In this document: positions 1-13,100 of the stretch, one piece after another
Layout of the letters: each line of letters begins with the position of its first letter
How positions within the stretch are numbered: position 1 is the first letter of the stretch
Assembly (NCBI GenBank): GCA_036850595.1
Contig: CM072159.1
Location: 4,305,978 to 4,369,977 of the forward strand
DNA length: 64,000 nucleotides
Direction of reading: 5' to 3'
Source: Rhyacichthys aspro
Lineage: Eukaryota > Chordata > Actinopteri > Gobiiformes > Rhyacichthyidae
Notes under the pieces: model-generated
The model's input: the letters and a program-made list of their open reading frames with translations, nothing else
Told to the model about the DNA's origin: nothing
The model's database searches: none
Program-made: the position numbers and the translations under genes

Positions 1-90
1 TGGAGGATGTAGCAGGATTTGCGTTCATGCATGTCAGGAGATAGTCCAGGTGGTTATACTAAGTGGAGGAGCATGCAGAATGAGGCTTAA

Positions 91-1040
91 AGGTCCCATA
101 TTATGCTAAATCGACTTTTCTGAGCTTTTAACCATGTTCTAACGTTGTTTCTACCTCAAACACATACCCAAAGTTGTGTTTTGTTTCATTCACGCATGTT
201 TGAGTAATTTATTTAGTTTGAGCTACAGTCCTTTCAACGAGCTGTTTCACGCAATGACGTCAATATGTGAAATAAACCACTCCTCTCCAGGAAGTGCTCC
301 TCCACACTCCTCCTGCCCCTCTCTCCTGCACTGTCAACAAGTGGTGCTCTGCAGCTCAGACACCGAGAAGCATCGCTGCTACTGTGTTAGCTTACTTACT
401 GCCAGCAACATGTATTACTAACAAGTATTACTGCATAGCTCTACATATTGCTAGGCTACTTTATTATAGTTCTTTCAATACACTGCACACCAGCTACCTT
501 AGGAGTCTCCAGGCAGCATACATTCTCAACTTCAGTAGGCATTGTACGGTCATTTCCACATGTGCACCTATAAACAGAAGCAGTTAACACGCGCTATGCT
601 ACGGGCTACACCATAGAAACATACACAATAAATAGTTTCTCATTTACCAAGCAGAAACGTCTTGTAGAAGCCTTCGAGGTCTTTGTGTTTGCTCATGTTC
701 TTCAAACTCAGAGTCAGACTCTGGGTCGAAGATATACGGCTCAGTTACTCTCAAAGCTATTGCTGAAAAAGTTATTACTACCATGTACCGTGTTTACTTC
801 AGTCTGTTTCCAGCGCAGCGCTAGCGTGACGTCACGAGTGGGCGGAGCCAACACGGGAGAGCTGAGCCTTAAAGTGACAGCGCCAAATCAGACTGTTCAC
901 TTTGGGCTCATGATGAGAGCTCATTCAAACCGCTTGTATAAGATCATTATTGTGTGTTTCATGTTGCAAAACGTGATATGGTAACCTAAATGTATCCAAA
1001 ATACACTGTATAATGTTCAAAATAGTATAATATAGGACCT
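91..1040. mobile_element. TTAA-flanked non-autonomous DNA transposon (MITE-like), 950 bp
   Basis: The ends are inverted repeats: the left end reads AGGTCCCATATTATGC (91-106), and the right end read on the minus strand is AGGTCCTATATTATAC (1025-1040), a 14/16 match. Each end abuts TTAA (87-90 and 1041-1044), so the target duplication is TTAA. That is the target of piggyBac and Kolobok superfamily elements. The AGG start differs from the usual CC start of piggyBac, so Kolobok-like is my preference (inference). No transposase is visible. The short open frames inside (for example 685-984) show no recognisable domain. The left-end sequence resembles a repeat I associate with many teleost genomes, from memory and not checked. 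Confidence 0.75.
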
Positions 1041-1847
1041 TTAATGAACATGGCCATATACATAGTGGACAAATGAGCCGACACTTCATCAGTGGCAGTG
1101 ATTAATGCTCTAATATCAATAATACGGGATGTGTTTTTGAACATTTAAGCAAGAACTAAACAGTGGAAAGTAAAGTACAAACAAGCTGCGGAGAGTACAA
1201 AGCTCTCAGTGTCTTCTTCATGCCAACATAGCCATTCCTGACATCCTTCACACATTAGAGTGCTCTGGAGATTGTCCTACGGTCTCCTAACTCTATCTCT
1301 GGGTGAGAAAGTTGTTAAAAGGAGGTGCTGTTCAGATCCTCCAGAAATAAATGTGATAAAGTCTGGTAGCAGCAGTGTCATGGTGTAGGGGCAGCAATTC
1401 TGGCAACAATTCCCATGCAATCAAAAAAAATGAACCCTCTTTTGCACTAAACAATGGAGCTGTTCTTTTACAGTTTTCTATTGGTCACAAACACCCTCCT
1501 GCTCTCCACTCCAAGACTTTCTTGCTGCCATTTTCCTGCTTTTTTTTTTTTACTGTGTCCATTTTCTATGAACCTGTAGCATAGCTCACTCTAGCAAGTT
1601 GACTGTGTGGCCCATTTGGAATGCATCTACTTTAATGGATATAAAAAATCTTAACAAAGTGCAATAATGCAACTTAGACTGCCATACTTAATGTGCTCTG
1701 ATGTGATGTGACCCAAATCATAATAATCTGTAAATAAGGTTTACCAGATAATGTCTTGAGTATGTATGCTCTAATTTGGGTTGATATCAGAGAATTATTG
1801 CGCATTTACAAAATACACGAAACATTCAAAGTCAATTCAAATTCAAA

Positions 1848-1877
1848 ATAACTTTAATTAATCACCAAGGGGTATAT
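1848..1877. repeat. Degenerate retroelement-tail fragment
   Basis: The segment reads approximately ACTTTAATTAATCACCAAGG followed by GG. It resembles the ACTTTATTGATC-C-AAGGGGAAATT motif seen more clearly at 16345-16375, which I associate with 3' tails of dispersed fish retroelements. It is short and could be coincidental. Confidence 0.3.
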
Positions 1878-2104
1878 AAGCTGAGTAATAATGTTACTGC
1901 AACAAAGTCTGTTTTGCCTTATTGTTACATCATCTATTTTTCTGTTGTGCTAAAACGTGTCTCAATCTATAATCTAAACCTGATACCTTCACCTTCCACA
2001 TTTCTGAAAATCTGATGTATTCTATTTAAGAAATCCTGTTGATATACAGACTTTTAGCAAGATCTGCTCCACTCAGTTGCACAAAGCCTGAGCCCATTAA
2101 CCAG

Positions 2105-2400
2105 ATTAATTCAAGAGATTGGATAAACATGATGGATGGAGGATGGAGGATGTGTGAAAGAATTACAAGAGCAAGGAGGCAGGGGGCAGATGAGACGGGA
2201 CCTGTGAGTGATGGACAGCTGCTCAGGACGCTAAAGAGACCCGAGAGAAAGCGCCAGACACAAAGAAAGGGAACAATATAGAGCAAGATAGAGTGGTATA
2301 GAGTGAGGAAAGACTCCGGAGAGGGAAAGGAAAACGATAAACGGGAAACAGGTAGGCGGAAAGGGAAAGATTAAAGTGTAAAAGGAAAGAACAGGATGTG
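2105..2400 (+). repeat. Purine-rich (GA-rich) tract
   Basis: A run of roughly 300 bases is strongly biased to A and G on the plus strand. It starts with imperfect GGAT repeats (GATGGATGGAGGATGGAGGATG at 2130-2151) and continues with many GAGA, GGAAAG and AAAGGGAAAG motifs to about 2400. No coding or transposon signature is seen. The two opposing frames (2026-2286 and 2039-2281) arise from this bias. Confidence 0.5.
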
Positions 2401-5400
2401 GAATGATGCTGCTGCGGATAATGGGCCTCTCTTGAATCATCTAAGGCTCAGTGAAGGACAGAAGTGTCTGTGGTAAATGTGTATCAGACTCTCTGCAGCT
2501 TAGGCAATTTCATGGAGTTCAAGAAGACGATGATAATCCAGTTAAATTGAAAAATGGGAATGTCTATAGATCCTCATTCATCCTGTAATTAATCCTTCCT
2601 TACATTCATGCACCCGGATAGTTTATGTGATTAGGATTGACTCGGGATTATACTCCCCCCGGTGATGCCCCGCTCAACTCCTCCTCGCTGCAGTGTGATC
2701 TACAAATGAATGTTTTTATCAGCCAACAAAATGGGCCTGTATTTATTATAAGCCAGGGCTTTAAGTGTGCTTCACTGATGCTTGGCCATAAATAAAGCAG
2801 GACTTTTCACAGGCTTTCTAGTGTTTAATGGAACAGTTAAATGGAGTGTCATCGGGAAAGAGACGAGAGCTGCTGAAGTTTTACCCTTCCAGTATGTGGC
2901 CCACTTAATGGGACAGTTTTGGACTTGTAACATAAATGAAACGTTTGCTCTTACAATACAACCAACTAAAGGTGGTTGACAATAGGAAACAAATTGGAAT
3001 AGAGTTTTCATAACAGTCAAAATCCAGTCTGGAGTGGCACCTGTTTGGCTTGAAACTACTGTCAACAGCTCTCTGTAAAGCCCTTGCTGCACCGGGCAAT
3101 TTTTCCTTGCCAAGAAGCGATCAATTAGCTGTGACAAAATTGTACATTGTGTCTTTAAATCTGTGGTTGTAGGTCATGCAGTTTTACAGGACCAAAGACG
3201 AGCAATCCGACAGTCACAACACCAAAGATGGCCGATGACAAGTGTCCGCAAGTACCAGTAATGTAGAACAATGACTGTGAATCCTGCTATGAAAGTAGTG
3301 CAGCAAGATATGTAAACTTGACCTTAGATAAATCGTAGCCTGTGGCACACTTGGCTTCTCTAAGTGCACATAATACGATTCTAGATCTGAAGTTGGAAAG
3401 AGAAGAAGATAGGGGACAAAATCAATATCATTCTCCTCATCTCCCAACCATTGAACAGCCACTGATAAATTCAGCTAACAATCAAAACCGAGCATGTCAG
3501 GATGTCTTTTATGATAACAGCAATAAGACTCTACAGCAAATCCAAAAACAAGTCCCGCTGCGACAATCTTTTATTAAATATTTGTGATGATTTGTCTCAC
3601 CAATATCCAGTTTCTGCGATACCTAGCAGACTCTTTTTGTAGCTGAAATGTCTCATATTGTCTTACCTGTTATATCTCTTTTGTTTCCTGTTGGCGAAGA
3701 TGATCACTCATCCAGGTAATCCTACACTAAAACTATGACTTTTGAGTATACTTGTTTAAGAGTGCAGAGGGACAAGTTCTCCACTCACCAAGAGCATGGG
3801 GTGTAAAAATATCAGCAATATCCCACAATGAAACAGGATCTACAGTTATTACTATCAGTTATCAGTCACAATCAGCTGTAACATTTTGCCTTAAGACAGC
3901 CTGACTCATTAAAGGCTGTACCTGCCATGCCCTGAGAAGGTGTGCTGTGGCATCTGGACCCAAGAGCAGCAAGTCCTCTTAAGTCCTGCAAGTTGTCAGG
4001 TCAGGCTGCCATGGATAAAATGACTTTTTTTTTTGGGCACATCATCATTTCATGCACTTTCCTTTCTGTAATTTTTGGTAGAGACCACTGCAGACTGGGA
4101 ACAACCTGAGATGTTCTGACCCAGATGTCAAGCCATATTTTATACTGTGGTCAATCCAAACTGTGCTTATAAGTAAAAAGTGATGTTTTCTTAATATGCA
4201 AAAGGCCAAACCAGGCAACTGTGCATTAAAATGAGAATAGATGTGTTTTACTTACTTTTAGATTCACTTTCTTTTACAGTGTGTTATATAGTATGTCTTT
4301 ATTGGCTTCTGCACTCCAAGATCCTTTAGGGTTATGTTCTTCACTTGCCTCTGACTGCTGCCATGGAAACCATATAATTCATCCATCAAACAATACGGGC
4401 ATTATAATATAGTAGGCTTGTGTTAATACAAAATGGTTTCTATTTTAACTTGTCTAATGTGTCCAATTATTTAAGAAGTCTCCACAGTAACCACATAATT
4501 ACAGTTACTTAATTCACCTTTCCCCATAAAGTCAGCTAGCCTTTCTCATTTTCCTGTTAATAAGCATACTTTTATAATGCATTCTGACAGTGTGTTGAAT
4601 GTCACTTTCTTAAGCCTATAGATTAATTACAGAGCTTAAATCTCCAGACAGCAGTTGAGACGTGGCGGAGTTGAAGGGTGCAACCAGGGACAGGGGCTCT
4701 CCTTAGTGTGTCCACTGAGCAGCTCCATGACAGCCCTCTGCCATTGGACATCTGCCTCATTACAGCGCTGTCCCAGTGTCACTGTCAGCTGCCTCAGTGA
4801 GACTGGACCGGGCCTGTAACACTCCTCACTGTGGCAGAGTACTGTTGGTTCAGAGCTGTATTCATTCAAATATAGGAGAAGCGAGACTTCTGGACATGAA
4901 TGCAGCCAATTAAGTAGTTGTGCCGTTTTGAAATATCGCTGAACAAGATTTATTATCTTAGGTGAAAGGGCATGTTACCATCTGATGAGAATACATATCA
5001 GTCCAGGTGGTAGCAGTTCTCTGTGTACCTGGTGTTTAAAAAAAACACAAAATTAAGATGTAATATTCCCAAGCGACTTGCAGTAATGCAGCTGGAAAGA
5101 GTTAGTAATAGAGTCCACTAGTGAGTAAAACTCTTAAATACTGTTGCTTTGAATTTATGAGCAGACTATTTTAAACTGAACTTTTGGCTAATGTTCAAAA
5201 TTTGCTCTCTTTCTTTCTCTCCTCTACTATTGATCAGCTTATTACATCACTGCAAAGTCGTCCCCATCTTTGTGTTGTAAACAGGTAGCCAAGGGAGTTA
5301 AGAGTTATTCCCCACCCCTCATTAAAGCCAACAGTCTTTAGCGGATCCTCACATGTCCTGCTTGTATGAACACACACAAGTCAGTAGTGTTGATTCTCAA

Positions 5401-5454
5401 CATCCTCTAGAGAACATGTATCAAAGAGGCTGCCGTCTTTCCTGTTGTGCTTAA

Positions 5455-5700
5455 AGCTGCAGTAGCCTAAAACCATGTTTTCTTGTTTTTGTACTGTTTC
5501 TCTGTCTAAGCAGATGTAGTGGTGGAAAAGGCACTTTCCTACTAAGATTGGTTCACTGCCGTTGATTCAATGTTGACAAACTGTTCAGATTAACCAGCCA
5601 ATGACAGTGTCCCGTATTCAAATGGGAGTAGACCCCATTTCATGCAAACATGTGATTGACCAAAGCCTGACTTAACACACTTTTACAGCTTTACAGCTGC
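5455..5700. repeat. Possible TTAA-type repeat fragment
   Basis: TTAA (5451-5454) is followed by AGCTGCAGTAGCC, matching from memory the start of a common fish TTAA-target repeat. The far end is not clear: TTTTACAGCTTTACAGCTGC near 5680-5700 might be a decayed inverted terminus. The internal CCAATGACAG and GTGATTGACCAAAG are generic. Weak call. Confidence 0.3.
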
Positions 5701-5829
5701 AGACAGAAAAGTGCTCCAGAAGGTCACCATCACAGCCCAGAAGATCACTGGCTGCCCCTATTCTGTCTCTAGAGGAACTTTACAGTTCCCACTGCCTCAA
5801 AGCAGCAATAAACATTTTACTCGACTCAT

Positions 5830-8800
5830 CTCATCCTGGACATTCTCTGTTTGAAATGCTGCCTTTGGGCTGGAAATACAGGACAATTAAAACAAGGACA
5901 AAAAGATTAAAAAACAGTTTTTAGCCAGTGTCACCTCAAATGCTGCTAAAATTTGAGTCTTTTAAGTGCAATATTTTTAACTTGTGCTATTTTAGGGAGC
6001 TGAGCAATAGCTGAATGTGATAGATGTGTGTGTGTGTTTCTTTTTACGGTTATCTTTTTAAACAGTGCTTTTATTTATTTATACCTGCACTGGTGTATTG
6101 TATCCAGTTTTGTTGTACAATGTACAATGAGAATAAAGTTATTCTGGTCTTATAACAATATACTAATGTGTTGTTTTCCTCAATGAAAAGAAAACCAAAA
6201 ACAGTTGCACAGTGCACTTCTGAGCAAGACACAATCTTGGCCAAGAAAGTGTATGCAAAGTTTGGTAAATCAAACTCCTTACACTGACTATGAACTGTCT
6301 GGAACACAGCACTTGGTTTATGTTGGCTGACAATGAGTACAAGAAACTCTTATGGTGTTTACCTTATTTCACTGCATTCAAAGTCTGCAAAGACAGCATC
6401 TACAACATTGACTGGAAGTGTATTTAGAGCAGAGATATGAAAAGAAGCAGTGAGATATGATCAGACAGCGGGTCGATAAGAAGCAGAGGCCTGACTCGTG
6501 ATGCTTTGTGAGGTAAATGGCTTAAGCCTGATTGTGAGCAGCTCTAAAAGCATCCCATATTTTATGAAAACAGACAAAACAGACATTCATAGTGGATATA
6601 CATTACAAAGTCAATTGACAAAAAATGCTAAAAAGCTGCAGGTGCTTTCTCCTAAAGTCATTACACATTCTGCTCGCAGATCCTCAGATTCATCTCAAAG
6701 GGAAAAACGTCTTTAAGCCTTTTGAACAGCCAGGCTCCTCCAAATGATGTGGGAAACGTTTATGTAGCTCCTTATCAGAGGTGTTGATGTCTCGAGGTGA
6801 TGAGCTGTATCTCCACCAAAAACTGCTTCTTTAGAAATTTACTCCGGCTCTATTCATCCGCCCCTCCCAGAAAGCGCAGAGGACATTTGGGAGATTTATG
6901 GAGGACAACAACTTCTTAGACTGCTTAAAGATGGCCGCTGGGTTATGCTTTACTAAATCTAACAACTGACTTTTGAAGGTCTGACCTCTCTGAAGGGTAC
7001 ATTTATCTTCCCAAAAAGCGCTGCGTGCTTTCATCGCGCCAGTTTCCTCCTGATGTCACGTTGGTAATGCAGCCCGCCTTGTGGAAAAGTGGCTTTCCAA
7101 ATGATGGATGTGAGGAGTTTTCCAAGAAGAATTTGGCATTTAATTTGAGGAACATGCAATTTATTCAAGTTGAATGCATGCATTAGACATTTTCTGTCAA
7201 CGTAAAGATGTTAAAAGTGCCAAGATGTACGTCTTTGGGGAATTATTATTCATGAAAAAAAAAAGACAAAGTGGGTGTTTCTCATAAAAGGCCTTGGATT
7301 CTCTGCTGAATCCTACTAGTGTCTCTGTAACACTGCATCAATCAAGCACTTGTGAGAGTGGCATGATGGGAAACATTGCAAGTAAATGGCACATGACAGG
7401 AGAGACACCAGGGATTTGCACTCATATAGCACAAAAGGGAATCATTCTGGCCTGAATGCATTGAGGTCCAATCAAGTTCAGAGCTTTGCAGAATTTTAAA
7501 GTGGCCAAAGGAAAGGGCTGTCGGCTGCTAACATTATAAAACATAGTCAGCAAACCGATCAAGCCGAGCCCCACAGAGAGGCTTCGAGTATGTAAAGTAA
7601 AATGTTCCGGTGGAAGTCAGGGACAAGTCTGTGAATACACTTAAGAGACTGTTAAAGTCTGGACGGTTGACCTTTAACAATGCTGCGATAGAGACGAGGA
7701 GGAGAGAGGAAAGAAGGACTTCTAATAAATAAAGTTGTGAGCAAACCACTGTGGGTCTGCTGCTGCAAATAAACGGCAGACGAGAAAGGAAAGAGTTTAT
7801 AGCTTTAGAAGGAAAATATCAGTAACAGGCAAGCCAGGACTTTAAATAATAATAGTGTTTCTTGAAGTTATGGAAAAGAGGAGTCCCAGGAGCAGCCCAT
7901 TGCACTTGTTTTGATATATAATATACACTCTTCAATAGTATTCATAGATATAAATTAAGGTCTAAGTAAGTACGTAAATTTGACTGAAAATGATTATAAG
8001 ATCTATAAACAAACTTGCAAAAGTTGCCATGTTTGAAGAAATGCTGTGAAGTAAGAATGTTGTCAAAAATATAACTTTTTTTTCACATTAATTTAAAAAT
8101 TGCAAAATAAGTGATCACAAGAAAATAACGTAATCAAATGGTCTGGCTGCCCTTTGCTCTTGGAACATGAACAATTCTTTTCAATCCACAAAAAGAACAA
8201 TCTTTCTGATTTAGACACTGCAAAGTAATCCAAGACACTCCCTAATGTTTAGATCAGGGCTGTGTAGAAAAATAAAAATATGATAAACATAATTTGCACA
8301 GCAGGGTAGTTCTAGGTTTGGACTTTCAACAACATTTGTAGTGATTCAAAGTGTATTTCCTGCTCAGTGACAACAGCAGCAGTGTGCAAAACTTAGCTGT
8401 AGCTCAATATTTAATTTTTACAAACTTAGTTTACAGTGAGGTGAGGTATGTACTTTGAGTGATGTAATTTATTTATTAGGCCATATAGAATCTAAGCAGG
8501 TGCTCTATGTGTGACTGTTAAGAGTTTTCTGTGTCAACAACTGTCTCATCAAATAGAGTTAGTTGTTTCAGGTCTCAGAAAGTGGTGGACAGCAGACTTT
8601 GGATAAACAATGAAAAGCTAAGGACAGAGCCATGTTCATTCGTCCAGAAACACTGCTCTCTGTTTACTCACACTCTGATGAGTCCATTAATTCTAATTTA
8701 AGACAGGAATCAAAAGTGGAAATGGAATATTTTAAAAAGCCCACAGCGGGACACATTTATGTGAACTGTGTTCATATGAATTAATAACCAGGCTGAGGTT

Positions 8801-9122
8801 AAGTCAGGTTAATATTCAGCTGCAGGGATGGATCTCAAGCTCAGAGCCCAGTGACTTCTACTGACAATCATATTCACAAAAAGGCCTTCTGTTGTAAGAT
8901 ACTGCTAATGACTGTGTTTCTTTATTAATTCAAAACAAAGCCTCAAACCCCTTTCTTTGGCATGTAAAAAGAAGAATAGACAGTCTTTAGTAGAAACAGT
9001 GCAGCCAGTATACAGTGTATTGGGTGCAAATTATAAAAAGTTGCTTTAGTTTGCTTATGTACTTCAGTATGTGTAAGTCATGCAGTGTTGGAAGTTCAAA
9101 TATAGCTTTGCATTTGTGCCAC
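5830..9122. other. Intergenic, no gene seen
   Basis: AT-rich sequence with a short TG run near 6026-6038 and several A/T homopolymers. No coding exon, RNA gene or clear transposon end was recognised. The frames at 6071-6307, 6498-6716, 6831-7034 and 7534-7749 are low-complexity chance openings. Confidence 0.55.
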
Positions 9123-9215
9123 TTAAAGCAACACTATGTAACTTTCCAGGATGTGTTCCCACTAGAGGGCTGAAAGAGACAAATGCTGTTGTGTTTCAAA
9201 CAATATCCTTCTTTG
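9123..9215. repeat. Fragment of a TTAA-started dispersed repeat
   Basis: TTAA (9123-9126) is followed by AGCAACACTATGTAACTTT, which I recognise from memory as the start of a common teleost repeat. No matching inverted end was found downstream, so this is probably a truncated copy. The right boundary is a guess. Confidence 0.4.
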
Positions 9216-9469
9216 TATGTCAGTTGATGTACGCATTTATTTATATGAAAGTGTTTATTATATTTATATGTATGTGATACAGTTATTTGGATGTGACAGA
9301 CTGTGGGAAGATGTATGTTATCATGACACAGAAACGTTTCCCGTCACTCAGGCTTAAGTAATGGTGGATATGTCAAACCAAGCCCACTTTGTCTTTGAAA
9401 GAGGGGTTATGTTTTGTGTCAAGAAAGGAAAAAATAATAATTTGAGGCTCACTGAACTTTGGTCTAGAT

Positions 9470-10102
9470 CAAGAATTCTTAAATTGTAGTGGATGGAACC
9501 TTTAAGATAGTGTAACTGGTCAAAGGAGGTTGTAAAAAGCAAGCTTCCGAGGCAGTTTTCAGTTCTTCAAGTGCATATTTATTTACAGTGATAGCATGTC
9601 ACCATAAAGTATACAAACAGCTGTGCTCAACTCACCTGGAAATTAGATTTGTAATATCAGTGGAACTTTCCTGGTTAAATAAGGTCAAATAAATAAATAA
9701 AAATAAACAGAATTCTGGCTTAGTTAGTTGCTAAAATAGAAACTATGAGTGTATTTGCTTCATTAGTAAGCAATTGATAAATGTGTACTTTGTAAAGTAC
9801 TGAAATATGGTGAAAGGGGTGTTGTTTATTCTCACTTCACTCTTCAGGTCTTCACTTTTTTGGCCTTTTTGTCTTTATTTCATCGTCAGAACAGAAAGAC
9901 AGAAAAAAAAAAAAAAAGGGTGAGAGAGAGAGGAATGACATTGGGCAAATGACCCGAACCAGAATCGGAGTAAATAATAAATACCATCCACTTCATTGTA
10001 CTCAAATAGGAATAAAAATGTCTTGTGTGTAATTATTATAATATACTCAACAAAGAGGCCTAGACTGCAGCTGTAAAGATGTGAACAGATTGAGAACCAC
10101 TG
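9470..10102. mobile_element. hAT-like non-autonomous transposon with 8-bp target duplication
   Basis: GTCTAGAT occurs at 9462-9469 and again at 10103-10110, directly flanking a 633-bp segment. Its left end (CAAGAATTCTTAAATTG) and the reverse complement of its right end (CAGTGGTTCTCAATCTG) match at about 11 of 17 positions. An 8-bp duplication and CAGTGGTTCTCAA-type ends are hallmarks of hAT elements. Inside are an AAAT-rich microsatellite (about 9676-9712), a 15-A run (9903-9917) and a GA repeat. No transposase frame is visible, so it must have been mobilised in trans. It is decayed at the left terminus. Confidence 0.7.
9903..9941 (+). repeat. A-run plus GA microsatellite
   Basis: Fifteen consecutive A bases are followed by GGGTGAGAGAGAGAGG. 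The tract lies inside the hAT-like element. Confidence 0.7.
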
Positions 10103-10110
10103 GTCTAGAT

Positions 10111-13100
10111 TAGAACACTATTCAAAGTTCTAGTTTTTGTTTCATAGATGTCGTTTTAAGTAGTGTTGCCAATATTGTTGACTGCAACAAATTAAAAACA
10201 GATTCTTTAAGCTTCAATGGACAACCCCTTGACAAATGATCTATATATGTTGGCACCAAAAGCTGAGACTGTACGTGAGCGCCATACTGTACACCAGATG
10301 TGCTCATTATGTCATTAAATGTAAACTGTTTACACTCAGTTAGGTTGTGCCACAGCTGCAAGAACCTGTGGGAAAAAATCTGTGGTTTAACCCAGGTGAA
10401 TGTGTGAATCCAACCAGCCATGTCACAATCAGCGACGGTTTCCTGGCCCACTCTGAACTCCTTAACTCCAGGTTAGTGTCAGTGAAATCCCTCCGTGTTC
10501 TGCAGCGCGGCAGACAAGGCTTATCCTCTCACAGCCACGCAGCCTGTGTCAGAGCTTCTCTGGACGCTTTTTAAGGAATGATGCGGCTTGTTGGAAAGGG
10601 TTCATGGTGAGATACCGCAGCAGCCCACACAGTCAGGTATTGTACCAATAGGTCTAGATTTACAGGAGCAGAAGCTTGTAGAATGAATATAAAAAGTAAA
10701 TAGGACTATTTTCTTATTCAAAGTGGACTTAATGTGGAAAGTCTCTTGTTTTCTAGGGTCGGTTTAATGGACTGTTCAGTATCTGTTATAAAAGCCAGGA
10801 GCTGTCATTATCATGCAAACTGTTCTTTGATTGCTGTATTATTAGTCAGTGGTAGTCTTTCAATTAGTTTGTAATTAGATGATGATCAGGAGGATGCCGG
10901 TTGGTGAATATTCAATATGCATCCATCCCGTGTAAGTGCTCCCAATTAAATCCACTGTGATGATTCTGCATTAATATTGGTGCTTTTAATGTGGGGAAAA
11001 CCAGTACACTTGCAGTAGTTTGTGTATTGACAGCCACATTGAATAAACTGATCAGTGGTAGATAGGACATGATAGAAGCAGACATGACAAAAATAGATAT
11101 TTGTATGGTGTGAGGCAACGTGCAAAATGTGCACGTGGATGCAGTGCATGATCAGAACTCCCATCAGACGAACTGCAGGGTTGTTCTCATTTAACAGCCT
11201 TTCATGGACAATTTACAACATGTGATACATCACAGCTGTCAGTCTATCACTACCCGGTGTGGCAAGATTTAGACAAGCTCTGGCAGCTACGTTGTGCTTT
11301 CTCTCCTGTTGTCAGCATCTACCAAACTGCAAGAGGACAAGTTAAGCATTTTACACTGGCTGCAAAGCTGTCAAAGTCAAAACATTTGGCATAGTAAACT
11401 CCTCTAAGTAATGGGCGATGGCTTATGGGAACTCTTATAAACATTCTCTTCCGTGAGCTTCCTTTCTTCTGGCGTCTACTTTCATCTCCCTCCCAAAAAT
11501 GTAGACTAAGCTATCAAAGGGAGCTATTTGGAGAATTATATCACCAGGCCTGACCCGCTTACCTGTACATCCCATAACAATGCACTTTGCAGAATGCCAG
11601 GTCTTTGAGCACAAAGCCATTCAAACCAGGGCATTGTGGGATAAGCAGGAAGCTGTAGGCTAGTAATTAAGCAGAGCAACTAAATAGCTATTAACCCTAA
11701 TGTTTTTACTGTTACTTGCTAAAATTAGAGCCTTTAATTGGACTCCTAAGGGTGTTTCCGTGCCCTAATTCTGTCTTTTCCATACACAGAGACTAAGCTC
11801 GAGCCATGATAATATTAGAAAACCTTGTATAGTTTGTTCAGTTCTTTGCTTGTACTAATTATACATTAATTAAAATATATAGAATGAGTTTTAATCTATT
11901 ATAAACATAAAGAGGCTTTCAAGTGCTCCGATACCAATGTCACCTACAGAACACAATTACTCCTCATCTGAGCACTTAGTTTCGAGGGCAGCGGAACTCC
12001 TTTGCCTGTTGAATCTGATGTAACCTTGTAGCGCTCATCAAAAGGAGCAAATGCAAATGAACCCGAGCTTTCCGATCCACTTGCTCGTTTCTGACGTTCC
12101 TTATTGTCTCGCCAATGAGACGCAGTGGGTCTTCAAAAGCAAGGGGCGCTCCCTGACAAATACAAATTATGGGAATGACACAGAATGTAGGAGCAGATGA
12201 AAGGGGAATGTAGAGAGGGACCAGCGGAGCTCTGTGAATACGACATGGCTCAGATGATGGATGGCTCTTACATGCACTTGTTTGTTACACGTCAGGGTCA
12301 CGACAACTTTGAAATGACAGACGGGAAGCAACTGAACCTCACTTTGCATATGGTAATTAATAAGAGCAATCAAACAAAGAGTTAATCAGGATTATCCCAG
12401 TGGATTAGCTGAGAGAGGTTCCAATAACACAAAGAAATCAAAGTGCAACTAAACAAAACAAGACAGACATTTAACTTCCTGTTGTTCTCATGAAGTTTGG
12501 AAACAGAAAGCTACCTTCTGGTGTAAATGCAATGTCCAGATAGTGTAAGGAAAACCAATTGACTGCAGATGTGTGCTGTCAGTGAGTGGGTAGAGTACAT
12601 TAGCAAGAGGCTTGATATTCAGCTTTTCTATATACGTATGTACAAACAATTAGGCTTCACCAGCTCAAGGCTAAGAGCTACTGGATGCAGAAGAATGGCA
12701 CTTTTAGCCCAAAAATATATATTCTCACTCTCCTTTTGATAGTTCTTTGACATGAGATCAGTAGAATCATCTATAACTCACTGACACAGTACCCTCAGCT
12801 GGACAGAAACCTCCGTTGTAACTTTCCTACAGTCGGGACAGTGTATTATGGTAAGAGATTACATGAGTGAGACGCTTTACCAAACTACACATATAATAAA
12901 GAAAATAGGTCAATACACTGGACCCTAGCAGAGTTATATTTGTACAAAATAAACTAAAATGACCGTTTCAGAAGACATGTTCTTTCTTTCAAACTTGTTT
13001 ACGTCATCTTTACTTGTAAACAAAGGCGGCGCTGATGCTGGTGCTAGCTAGGGTGGCTTTAAGATGCTATGTGTGGACACGTACAGCAGACCAAAAATCA

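Larger units (their letters stand above)
1045..5450. other. Intergenic, no gene seen
   Basis: No ORF here has recognisable domains or plausible splice structure. It contains a short fragment resembling the ACTTTATTGATC...AAGGGG retroelement tail (about 1848-1877), a purine-rich tract (2105-2400), and otherwise unique-looking AT-rich sequence. The 121-residue minus-strand frame at 2772-3137 has no family resemblance I can identify and is treated as chance. Confidence 0.6.

Noticed and set aside
2772..3137. 121-residue minus-strand ORF
   Set aside because: Overlaps other frames on both strands, no domain or signal, and typical length for chance in 64 kb.
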